NCBI GenBank assembly: GCA_016866775.1
Contig: VGLJ01000049.1
Span: 1 to 35,768, forward strand
Source of the DNA: Candidatus Rokuibacteriota bacterium
GTDB taxonomy: Bacteria; Methylomirabilota; Methylomirabilia; Rokubacteriales; CSP1-6
DNA: 35,768 nt
Direction: 5' to 3'
Of this stretch, positions 1-6,625 are shown one piece after another (positions within the stretch are counted from its first letter, which is position 1; the number at the start of each line of letters is the position of its first letter). The position numbers and the translations under genes were made by a program. The notes under the pieces were generated by a model. That model was not told the origin of the DNA. It saw nothing but the letters and a program-made list of their open reading frames with translations, and ran no database searches.

Positions 1-1
1 C

Positions 2-109
2 GGCAACTTCCGGCGCCTGACGGTGCGCTATGACCGGCTGCTGGCGACCTACGGCGGCTTCTTTCATCTCGCCTGTGCCCTGCTCGTCCTCAGACGGGTT
101 TTGAAATGA
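2..109 (+). mobile_element. C-terminal end of an IS5-family-like transposase (partial)
   Basis: An open frame enters from the left edge and ends at TGA 107-109, giving 35 residues that finish with FFHLACALLVLRRVLK. Arg-rich text, an (F/L)HLACAL block and a short basic tail are typical of the extreme C-terminus of IS5-type DDE transposases. The catalytic part lies outside the window. The stop is only 33 bases before the soxB start, so the right end of the insertion sequence must lie within about 110-140. A CTAG at 113-116 would fit the YTAR target of IS5-type elements, but the left end is not available to confirm it. Family assignment rests on a short tail. Confidence 0.6.
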
Positions 110-142
110 CTTCTAGTAAGCGGGTCGTGCCGGGCGCCTGCC

Positions 143-1831
143 GTGAACGTGACGCGGAGAGATCTCTTCAAAGTCGCGCTCGCGAGCGCCGCGGCCGGGC
201 TCGACGCGCGCGCGCTGCTCACGGCCGACGCGGCGCCGGCGCGCATGACGGACGTCGACGCGCTCGGCAACGTCACGCTGCTCCACATCACCGACCCGCA
301 CGCGCATCTGAAGCCCGTCCTCTATCGCGAGCCCGACACGCTGATCGGCATCGGCGACGAGCGCGGCAAGCCGCCGTTCCTCACCGGCGCCGCGCTGCTG
401 CGCGCGTACGGCATCGCGCCGGGCAGCGCCGAAGCCTACGCGGTGACGCACGTCGACTTCGCGGCGCTGGCCGCGCGCCACGGCCGGCTCGGCGGCTATG
501 CCCACCTCGCGACGCTGGTGAAGCGCATCCGCGCGGAGCGCAGCGGCCGCACCCTCCTCCTCGACGGCGGCGACACGATCCAGGGCTCGGCGACCGCGCT
601 GTGGAGCCGGGGCGAGGACATGGTGCGCGCGTCGAACCTCCTCGGCGTCGACGTGATGACCCCGCACTGGGAGTTCACGTACGGGATGGAGCGCGTGCGC
701 GAGCTGTTCGGCGATCGCGAGCGCCGCGGGCTCTTCCAGGGTGAGTTCGTCGCGCACAACGTGTCCGAAGCCGGCTGGGGCGATCCGGTGTTCAAGCCGT
801 ACACGGTGCGCGAGGTCGGCGGGGTCCGGGTCGCCGTGATCGGCCAGGCGTTTCCGTACACGCCGATCGCGCACCCGCGCCGGTTCGTGGCGGATCTCAC
901 GTTCGGCATCCTCGAGGACGACGTGCAGCGCCTCGTCAACGAGCTGCGCGACTCGCGCCGCGCGGACGTCGTCGTCGTGCTGAGCCACAACGGGATCACC
1001 GCCGACCTGAAGCTCGCGGCGCGCGTGACCGGCATCGACGTGGTCCTCGGCGGCCACACGCACGACGCGCTGCCCGCGCCGATCGAGGCCGGCCGCACGC
1101 TGGTCGTCAACTCCGGCTCGCATGGCAAGTTCCTGAGCCGTCTCGACCTCGACGTGAAGGGCCACCGCGTCGCGGCCTACCGCTATCGCCTGATCCCGGT
1201 GCTCGCGCGCGACCTGCCCGAGGACGGGGAGATGGCGCGGCTCATCGCGCAGATCCGCGCGCCGCACGAGGCGAAGCTCGGCGAGGCGCTCGCGGTGTCG
1301 GAGTCGCTGCTGTGGCGTCGCGGCAACTTCAACGGCACGTTCGACGAGCTGATCCTCGACGCGCTGCTCAAGCGCGCCGACGCGGAAGTCGCGTTCTCAC
1401 CCGGCTTCCGCTGGGGCCTCACCGTCGTGCCGGGGCAGACGATCACGCCGGAGGACGTCTTCAGCCACACCGCGCTCACGTACCCGAACACGTGGACGCG
1501 CGAGATGACGGGCGCCGAGATCGTGCGCGTGATGGAAGACGTCGCCGACAACCTCTTCCACCACGATCCCTACTATCGCCAGGGCGGCGACATGGTCCGG
1601 CTGGGCGGCCTCACGTACGCGATCGAGCCCGGCGCCCTGCGCGGCCGGCGCGTACGGGATGTGCGGGTCGGCGGGCGCGCGCTCGACCCCGCGCGGCGAT
1701 ACAAGGCGACCGGGTGGGCGAGTCTCGGCGAGGCGAGCGGGCCGCCCGCCTGGGACGTGGTGGCCGATCACCTGCGCGCGCTCAAGCGCGTCAAGCTCGA
1801 TCCCCGCCCGCGCGTCCGCGTGTTAGGGTGA
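143..1831 (+). CDS. soxB: Thiosulfohydrolase SoxB
   Basis: SoxB is the periplasmic dimanganese enzyme that hydrolyses sulfate from the SoxY-bound sulfane chain in thiosulfate oxidation. The 562-residue length is normal for the family. The N-terminus carries a twin-arginine signal (TRRDLFK, residues 4-10), as expected for an enzyme exported folded with its metals. The metallophosphoesterase motifs are in order: HITDPHAHLKP, DGGDTIQGS, PHWEFTYG (SoxB has W where 5'-nucleotidases have the N of GNHE), VVLSHNG and GGHTHD. The C-terminal 5'-nucleotidase-like domain contains the SoxB-typical block DPYYRQGGDMVRLGG. The GTG start is chosen because it places the Tat motif correctly; no clear Shine-Dalgarno is visible. 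An IS5-type remnant ends just upstream, so other sox genes and the native promoter may have been displaced. The gene lies 5 bases from the thioredoxin gene. Confidence 0.95.
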   Translation: MNVTRRDLFKVALASAAAGLDARALLTADAAPARMTDVDALGNVTLLHITDPHAHLKPVLYREPDTLIGIGDERGKPPFLTGAALLRAYGIAPGSAEAYAVTHVDFAALAARHGRLGGYAHLATLVKRIRAERSGRTLLLDGGDTIQGSATALWSRGEDMVRASNLLGVDVMTPHWEFTYGMERVRELFGDRERRGLFQGEFVAHNVSEAGWGDPVFKPYTVREVGGVRVAVIGQAFPYTPIAHPRRFVADLTFGILEDDVQRLVNELRDSRRADVVVVLSHNGITADLKLAARVTGIDVVLGGHTHDALPAPIEAGRTLVVNSGSHGKFLSRLDLDVKGHRVAAYRYRLIPVLARDLPEDGEMARLIAQIRAPHEAKLGEALAVSESLLWRRGNFNGTFDELILDALLKRADAEVAFSPGFRWGLTVVPGQTITPEDVFSHTALTYPNTWTREMTGAEIVRVMEDVADNLFHHDPYYRQGGDMVRLGGLTYAIEPGALRGRRVRDVRVGGRALDPARRYKATGWASLGEASGPPAWDVVADHLRALKRVKLDPRPRVRVLG

Positions 1832-1836
1832 CGTGC

Positions 1837-2391
1837 ATGAGACTCCAGCGGCTCGCGGTCTCCATGGTGGTCGTCGCGCTCGCCGTCGGCGCGCTCGTCC
1901 CGGGCTCGCGCGCCCAGGCCAAGTCGCTCGAAGACCTGATGATGGACCTCAACATCGCGCCGCTCGAGCCGCAGGCCGCGCCGGCGCTGTCGGTCACGAC
2001 CATCGACGGGGGCCGGCAGACGCTGGCCGATCTGAAGGGCCAGGCAGTCCTCGTCTACTTCATGGCGACGTGGTGACCGTACTGCACGAGGGAGTTGCCC
2101 TCGGCCCTCGCGGACGTCCACCGGGAGATGAAGCCCCGCGGTCTCGTCGTCTTGCCGGTCTCGTTGCAGGAGTCGCGCGACACCGTCACGACGTGGACCA
2201 GGAAGGTGCCGCTGCCGTTCGGCGTGTTCCTCGATGAAGACGCCGCGATGGCGCGCGCGTGGCGGATCACGTCCACGCCGACGGTGTTCCTCATCGATCG
2301 TCGCGGCCGCGTCGTCGGCAAGGCCGTCGGTACGAAGCCCTGGTCGTCACCGGCCGGCCGCGCGCTCCTGACCGCGCTGCTGGCCTCGTGA
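1837..2391 (+). CDS. TlpA/ResA-like periplasmic thioredoxin, predicted selenoprotein (Sec80)
   Basis: Read through one in-frame TGA (2074-2076, codon 80), this gene encodes 184 residues. It has a signal peptide (residues 1-28, hydrophobic core VVVALAVGALV, SRAQA cleavage region), a thioredoxin-fold lead (TLADLKGQAVLVYFMATW), the active site W-U-P-Y-C at 79-83, and a downstream part with LPVSLQES, STPTVFLID (cis-Pro148) and GRVVGKAVG. TlpA/ResA proteins normally have W-C-x-x-C; the TGA sits exactly at the first, nucleophilic cysteine. Both halves are in the same frame and no other lesion is present. A stem-loop of bacterial SECIS type follows the TGA. It abuts soxB, and sox loci often carry a thioredoxin (SoxW/SoxS) that keeps SoxYZ or other Sox proteins reduced, so a similar role is inferred. 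The alternative is a point-mutated pseudogene, which would not explain the hairpin or the placement. A pipeline that does not recode TGA would split it into two ORFs. Confidence 0.82.
2087..2103 (+). promoter_or_regulatory. Putative bacterial SECIS hairpin
   Basis: CGAGGG (2087-2092) pairs perfectly with CCCTCG (2098-2103) around the 5-nt loop AGTTG (2093-2097). The hairpin starts 10 nt after the TGA at 2074-2076. The Escherichia coli fdhF minimal SECIS is likewise a 17-nt stem-loop about 11 nt after UGA, with a GU in the apical loop, which this loop also has. A weak lower stem is possible between GGTG 2072-2075 and CACC 2119-2122. Both strands of the stem lie within codons for the conserved thioredoxin fold, so coding constraint alone might explain part of it. 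Confidence 0.65.
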
Positions 2392-4136
2392 GTGACGACG
2401 CACTCGATCTCGACATCCTGATCCTCGGCGCGGGCGGCGCCGGCCTCTGCGCGGCGCTGCACGCGGCCGACGCGTCGACGTCCCTCCGCATCGGCGTCGT
2501 CGTGAAGGGCCTCCTCGGACGCGCCGGCTGCACGCGCATGGTCCAGGGCGGCTACAACGCGGTCTTCACGCCGCCCGACTCGCTCGACGCGCACCTGCTC
2601 GACACGCTCAAGGGCGGCGGCTGGATCAACGATCAGGAGCTCGTGTGGACGCTCGTGCGCGAAGCGCCGGGCCGCGTGCTCGAGCTCGAGTCCCGCTACG
2701 GCTGCCTCTTCGACCGCACGCCCGAGGGGCGCATCCACCAGAAGCCGTTCGCCGGCCAGACGCACGACCGCACGATCCACAAGGGCGACCTGACCGGCAT
2801 CGAGATCATGAACCGGCTCGCGGAGCAGGTGGACGCGCGCGCGAACATCGCGGTGCTCGAAGAGACGCGCGCCGTGGAGCTGCTGCTCGACGACGCGGGG
2901 CGCGCCGCCGGCGCGCTGGTCCTTGACATGCGGACGGGCGCGTTCACGACGGTGCGCGCGCGGGCGACGCTGCTCGCCATGGGCGGCGGGCCGACGATGT
3001 ACCGGATCTTCGCCTGCTCCGCCGACAAGTCCTCCGACGGGATCGCGCTCGCGTATCGCGCGGGGCTCGCGCTGCGCGACATGGAGATGGTCCAGTTCCA
3101 CCCGACGGGGCTCGTCATCCCGGGCTCGCTGATGACCGGCGCGCTGCTCGAGGAAGGGCTGCGCGGCGCCGGCGGCCACCTGCGGAACCGGCGGGGCGAG
3201 CGATTCATGGAGCGCTACGACGCCGCGCGCATGGAGCGGTCGACGCGCGATCTGGTCTCGCGCGCGTCGTATCTCGAGATCAGCGAGGGGCGGGGAACGC
3301 CGAACGGCGGCGTGTGGATCGACGTTTCGCACCTCGGCGCGGACGTCGTCGAGCGCAACTTCCGCGGGATGGTGAAGCGCTGCCGCGACTTCGGGCGCGA
3401 CCTCGCGCGCGGGCCCGTCGAGGTCGGGCCGACGACGCACTTCATGATGGGTGGCGTCGTGATCGACACGGCGTGCCGCACCGCGGTCGACGCGCTGTAC
3501 GCGGCCGGGGAGGACGCGGGCGGCGTTCACGGCGCCAACCGCCTGGGTGGCAACGGCGTCGCCGAGTCGACGGTGTTCGGCGGCATCGCGGGTGACGTGA
3601 TGGTGGAGGCCGTCGTCGGGCGGCCGGCTCCGCGCGTGTCGCGGGCGGCGGCTGACCAGGCGATCGCGCGTGCGACGGCCCCGCTCGCGCGCGCGGACGG
3701 TGGCACGAGCGGCGCCGGCGGCGATCTGTACGCGCTCCAGCGCTCCCTGCGCGACATCATGTGGGAGCGCGTCGGGCTCGTGCGCGACGGCGATGGCTTG
3801 AACGAGGCGCTCCGCACGATCGCGCGCATCGAAGCCGGGCTGGCGTCCGTCGGCGTCCCCGGCGGACCGTCGTTCAACATCGCGTGGCAGGACTGGCTGA
3901 ACCTCACGAGCCAGGTCCTGGTGGCGCGGCTGATCACGATGAGCGCGGCGGAGCGTCGCGAGAGCCGCGGCGCGCACTACCGTCGCGATTGCCCGATGAC
4001 CGATCCCGGACCGCCGTACGTGGTGCGCGTGCGCCGCGTCGGGTCGGGACCAGGCGTGACGCGCGAGCCGGTCGCGCTGACGCGCGCCACGCCCCCCGAG
4101 ACCGCGACGCCGGCGGCCGTCGAGACCGGCGACTGA
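2388..4136 (+). CDS. Succinate dehydrogenase/fumarate reductase-type flavoprotein subunit (second paralog)
   Basis: This is a 582-residue complex II flavoprotein. The FAD dinucleotide motif GAGGAG is at residues 14-19. Active-site motifs of the family are present: QFHPTG, EEGLRGAGG followed by RGERFMERY, THFMMGG and GANRLGGN, so the dicarboxylate-binding His and Arg residues appear intact. At the position where SdhA/FrdA carries the histidine that binds FAD covalently, this protein has Cys48 (GRAGCTRM); the paralog at 17802 has His48 in GKAHTVMAEGG. FAD is therefore probably held non-covalently or through a different bond. The GTG start overlaps the thioredoxin stop, and the next gene starts inside its own stop, so it belongs to the soxB-thioredoxin transcript. 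No iron-sulfur subunit follows directly; an orphan one is at 9829. Whether it oxidises succinate, reduces fumarate or acts on another dicarboxylate cannot be told. Confidence 0.85.
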   Translation: MSDDALDLDILILGAGGAGLCAALHAADASTSLRIGVVVKGLLGRAGCTRMVQGGYNAVFTPPDSLDAHLLDTLKGGGWINDQELVWTLVREAPGRVLELESRYGCLFDRTPEGRIHQKPFAGQTHDRTIHKGDLTGIEIMNRLAEQVDARANIAVLEETRAVELLLDDAGRAAGALVLDMRTGAFTTVRARATLLAMGGGPTMYRIFACSADKSSDGIALAYRAGLALRDMEMVQFHPTGLVIPGSLMTGALLEEGLRGAGGHLRNRRGERFMERYDAARMERSTRDLVSRASYLEISEGRGTPNGGVWIDVSHLGADVVERNFRGMVKRCRDFGRDLARGPVEVGPTTHFMMGGVVIDTACRTAVDALYAAGEDAGGVHGANRLGGNGVAESTVFGGIAGDVMVEAVVGRPAPRVSRAAADQAIARATAPLARADGGTSGAGGDLYALQRSLRDIMWERVGLVRDGDGLNEALRTIARIEAGLASVGVPGGPSFNIAWQDWLNLTSQVLVARLITMSAAERRESRGAHYRRDCPMTDPGPPYVVRVRRVGSGPGVTREPVALTRATPPETATPAAVETGD

Positions 4137-4453
4137 TGCCTGCGAAGGTCCTCAAGCGAGGGTGGGACGCGGAAGGGTGGCGCGACACCAAGGCCGGCAT
4201 GTGGGCGTGGCTGATCCAGCGCGCGGCGGCGATCCTGCTGCTCGTCGTGATCGCGCTGCATCTGATGAACCCGTTCCGCCGCGAGGTGCAGGCGGCACTC
4301 CTCGCGCTCGCGCTCCTTCACGCGCTGCTCGGCGTCCGCTCGCTGCTGCTCGACTTCGGGCTGCCGCTGCGGTGGCACCGCGCGCTGTTCGTGCTGGCTC
4401 TGCTGCTCGCCGCCGGCATCTTCGCGGCGGTGTGGACGTGGCGCTGGTACTGA
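4136..4453 (+). CDS. Small complex II membrane-anchor-like protein (SdhD/SdhC-type)
   Basis: The protein has 105 residues and about three hydrophobic segments: 22-43 (MWAWLIQRAAAILLLVVIAL), 52-72 and 79-103. The first segment ends with His42 and the second contains His62 in LALLHALLGVRSLLLDFG, a pattern like the haem b ligand helices of SdhC/SdhD anchors. The QR pair before the first helix is also reminiscent of SdhD. The ATG sits in TGATG with the flavoprotein stop, so translation is coupled to it. The protein would attach the upstream flavoprotein and an iron-sulfur subunit to the membrane quinone pool. Similarity is at the level of pattern and context, not a firm family match. Confidence 0.65.
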   Translation: MPAKVLKRGWDAEGWRDTKAGMWAWLIQRAAAILLLVVIALHLMNPFRREVQAALLALALLHALLGVRSLLLDFGLPLRWHRALFVLALLLAAGIFAAVWTWRWY

Positions 4454-4454
4454 G

Positions 4455-4545
4455 ATGAAAGCCTCGCTCTACCGCGCGCAGCTCAACGTCGGCGATCCCG
4501 TCGTGGCGATTCCGTTCTACCGGATATCTCGAGTACACGACGATC
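4455..4545 (+). other. Possible remnant of a gene start after the anchor gene
   Basis: ATG at 4455 lies 1 base after the anchor stop and opens a frame beginning MKASLYRAQLNVGDPVVAIP. After about 28 residues the text becomes Arg/His/Pro-rich frame noise that runs across a gene on the opposite strand. The first residues look like real protein, so this may be the stump of a lost downstream gene of the same operon. I do not recognise the family. Confidence 0.2.
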
Positions 4546-4716
4546 ATGGAGACGCCCGACCTGCTCATGCTGTGGATCATTTTCGTCGTACTGCTCGTCC
4601 TGTGGGCCCTCGGGCTGGTGAGCTCCTACACGCTCGGCGGGTTCATCCACATCCTGCTGATCATCGCGATCGCGGTGGTGCTGATCCGGATCATCCAGGG
4701 CCGCCGGCCCGTTTAG
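4546..4716 (+). CDS. Lmo0937-like small membrane protein
   Basis: This 56-residue ORF is in a different frame from the preceding fragment. It has two hydrophobic helices (residues 7-25 and 31-49) separated by SSYTLGGF and ends in RIIQGRRPV. The pattern W-x-x-G-L-V-S-S-Y-T-L-G-G-F-I-H-I-L-L followed by an (I/V)-rich helix and QGRRP matches the widespread Lmo0937 family of unknown function. An alternative start is ATG 4567 (MLWIIFV), where relatives usually begin; neither has a clear Shine-Dalgarno. It is followed by the hairpin repeat at 4717-4784 and faces the convergent transporter operon. Confidence 0.75.
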   Translation: METPDLLMLWIIFVVLLVLWALGLVSSYTLGGFIHILLIIAIAVVLIRIIQGRRPV

Positions 4717-4784
4717 CAGTCGCGGAGGGCCCGGATTCATTCCGGGCCCGCAGCGGGGGGATTGGGGGTGCGTCTCGCACCCCC
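4717..4784 (-). repeat. Double-hairpin intergenic repeat, copy 1 (also terminator-like)
   Basis: Two perfect hairpins lie between convergent genes. GGGCCCGGA (4727-4735) pairs with TCCGGGCCC (4741-4749) around TTCAT. GGGGGTGCG (4764-4772) pairs with CGCACCCCC (4776-4784) around TCT. Read on the minus strand the unit resembles 31610-31683: a G5-type hairpin, a CCCCCC run, then a second hairpin sharing TGAATCC and GGCCCTCCGCGA. There is no T-tract, so termination would be of a weak or bidirectional type. Confidence 0.6.
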
Positions 4785-4787
4785 ATG

Positions 4788-5693
4788 TCAAACCGCCCGG
4801 GGGTCGAGGGCGTCGCGCAGGCGGTCGCCGACGAGGTTGATCGCCAGCACCGTGAGCAGGATCGCGAGCCCCGGGAGCGTGGGCAGCCACCACGCGACCG
4901 TCACGAAGTCGCGCCCGAGCGAGATCATCTGGCCCCACGTCGGGTAGGCGCGGCCCGACCCGACGCCGAGGAACGAGAGGCCAGCCTCCGTCAGGATCGC
5001 CTGCGCGACCTGCAGCGTCGAGAGCACCACGATCGACGACACGGTGTTCGGCAGGACGTGCCGGAAGATGATCCGGGGTCTGCTCACCCCGATCGCGCGC
5101 GCGGCCTCGACGAATTCTTTTTCGCGCAGGGCCATGACCTCGCCGCGGACGACACGCACATACCGCTCCCATCCCGTGAGACCGATGACGACGATGATCG
5201 TCACCAGGCTCGGTCCCAGCGCCGCCACGAACGCGAGCGCCAGCAGGATCTGCGGGAACGAGAGATTGACGTCGACGATCGTTCCGATGATGGTGTCGAC
5301 CTTCCCGCCCATGAATCCACTGACGAGCCCGGCGGTCACCCCGAGAAGCACGCTCACGACGACCGCCGAGACGCCGACGAGCAGCGAGATGCGCGCGCCG
5401 TGGATGAGGCGGCTCAGGACGTCGCGCCCCACCTGATCGGTGCCGAGCGGATACGCCGCGTTCCCGCCGGCCTGCCACACCGGGGGCGTGAAGCGGCGGA
5501 GGAGGCTCTGCTTCGCCGGGTCGTGCGGCGCGACCCAGGGCGCGGCCAGCGCCGCACCGACCACGATCAGCAGGATCAGAACGCCCGTGAGCGCCGCCGG
5601 GTTGAACGCGAAGCGCCGCCAGGCGCGCGAGCCCGAGGCGACCCGCACCGGGGCGTCGTACGCCGGCGCATCGCGCGAGACCGTGACGGCCAT
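4788..5693 (-). CDS. Peptide/nickel-type ABC transporter permease (DppC-like)
   Basis: The 301-residue inner-membrane permease belongs to the DppC/OppC type. A cytoplasmic N-terminus (to about residue 30) is followed by a first helix (ALTGVLILLIVVGAALAAPW), the family HPLGTDxxGRDV-like block (YPLGTDQVGRDVLSRLIHGA) and five further helices. The EAA loop, which contacts the ATPase, is seen as EFVEAARAIGVSRPRIIFRHVLPN. The ATG start overlaps the dppB-like stop (ATGA), so the two are translationally coupled. No ATPase subunit is encoded in the window; the downstream gene in this direction is convergent, so the ATPases must come from elsewhere. Confidence 0.9.
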   Translation of the reverse strand: MAVTVSRDAPAYDAPVRVASGSRAWRRFAFNPAALTGVLILLIVVGAALAAPWVAPHDPAKQSLLRRFTPPVWQAGGNAAYPLGTDQVGRDVLSRLIHGARISLLVGVSAVVVSVLLGVTAGLVSGFMGGKVDTIIGTIVDVNLSFPQILLALAFVAALGPSLVTIIVVIGLTGWERYVRVVRGEVMALREKEFVEAARAIGVSRPRIIFRHVLPNTVSSIVVLSTLQVAQAILTEAGLSFLGVGSGRAYPTWGQMISLGRDFVTVAWWLPTLPGLAILLTVLAINLVGDRLRDALDPRAV

Positions 5694-6607
5694 CAGCGCA
5701 GTCTGATGGTGGGGTTCAGGTAGACGTAGAGCACGTCGACGATCAGGTTGGCCGTCACGATGGTCATCGCGAGCACGAACACGCCCGCCTGGACGATCGG
5801 GAAGTCGAGCTGGAGGATCGAGCGGACGAGCAGGCGCCCGAGGCCCGGGATCGCGAAGACGCTCTCGGTCAGCACGGCGCCGCCGAGCAGCAGCCCGAAC
5901 TGCAAGCCGATGACCGTGACGATCGGCAGCGCCGCGTTGCGGAGCGCGTGGCGACAGATCACGATCCACTCCGAGACGCCCTTGGCGCGCGCGGTGCGCA
6001 CGTAATCGAGGTTGATGACCTCGAGCATGCTCGAGCGGACGATGCGCATGAAGAGCGGGGTGGTGAACGCGCCGAGCGTCACCGACGGCAGGATGACCGA
6101 CGCCCAGGAGTCCCAGCCGGAGACGGGCAGGAGGCGCCACTGCACCGCGAAGAGCAGCATCAGCATGATGCCGATCCAGAACACGGGCATGGACTGGCCG
6201 AGGAAGACGACCACCGTGGCCGCGTGGTCCGTCACGGTGTTGCGGCGGACCGCGCTGTAGATGCCGACGGGCACGGCGACGAGGACGGCGAGCACCACCG
6301 CGAAGGACGTGAGCGCCAGGGTGGTCGGCAGGCGCTCGACGACGAGCGGGAACGCCGGCTCGCGGTGGAAGAACGATCGGCCGAAGTCGCCGCGCGCCGC
6401 GTTCGCGACGAAGCGGACGAACTGGATCGGAATCGGATCCGCGAGCCCCAGCGCCTCGCGCAGCTTCGCGCGGTCGGCCTCGGGCGCCTCCGGCATGATC
6501 AGGGCGATCGGATCGCCACTCGCCTGCAGGATGGCGAACGTGACGAGCGAGACGCCGATGCAGACGACGAAGAAGCGGAGGAGGCGCCGGATCAGAAATG
6601 CAGACAC
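5693..6607 (-). CDS. Peptide/nickel-type ABC transporter permease (DppB-like)
   Basis: A 304-residue permease of the DppB/OppB type. An N-terminal helix (FVVCIGVSLVTFAILQASG) is followed by the family periplasmic stretch (GDPIALIMPEAPEADRAKLR), five more helices and the EAA loop DYVRTARAKGVSEWIVICRHALRNA. The GTG start is supported by GGAGGAGG a few bases upstream on this strand. It lies 18 bases downstream of the binding-protein gene and overlaps the DppC-like gene by 3 bases. It should form the membrane pore as a heterodimer with that protein. Confidence 0.9.
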   Translation of the reverse strand: MSAFLIRRLLRFFVVCIGVSLVTFAILQASGDPIALIMPEAPEADRAKLREALGLADPIPIQFVRFVANAARGDFGRSFFHREPAFPLVVERLPTTLALTSFAVVLAVLVAVPVGIYSAVRRNTVTDHAATVVVFLGQSMPVFWIGIMLMLLFAVQWRLLPVSGWDSWASVILPSVTLGAFTTPLFMRIVRSSMLEVINLDYVRTARAKGVSEWIVICRHALRNAALPIVTVIGLQFGLLLGGAVLTESVFAIPGLGRLLVRSILQLDFPIVQAGVFVLAMTIVTANLIVDVLYVYLNPTIRLR

Positions 6608-6625
6608 GACGCCTCCTCCTTTACC

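Noticed and set aside
4455-5723. Open frame of 422 codons on the plus strand across the dppC-like gene
   Set aside because: After the first residues it is Arg/His/Asp-rich and antisense to a clear permease; only the first 28 codons were kept as a possible remnant.
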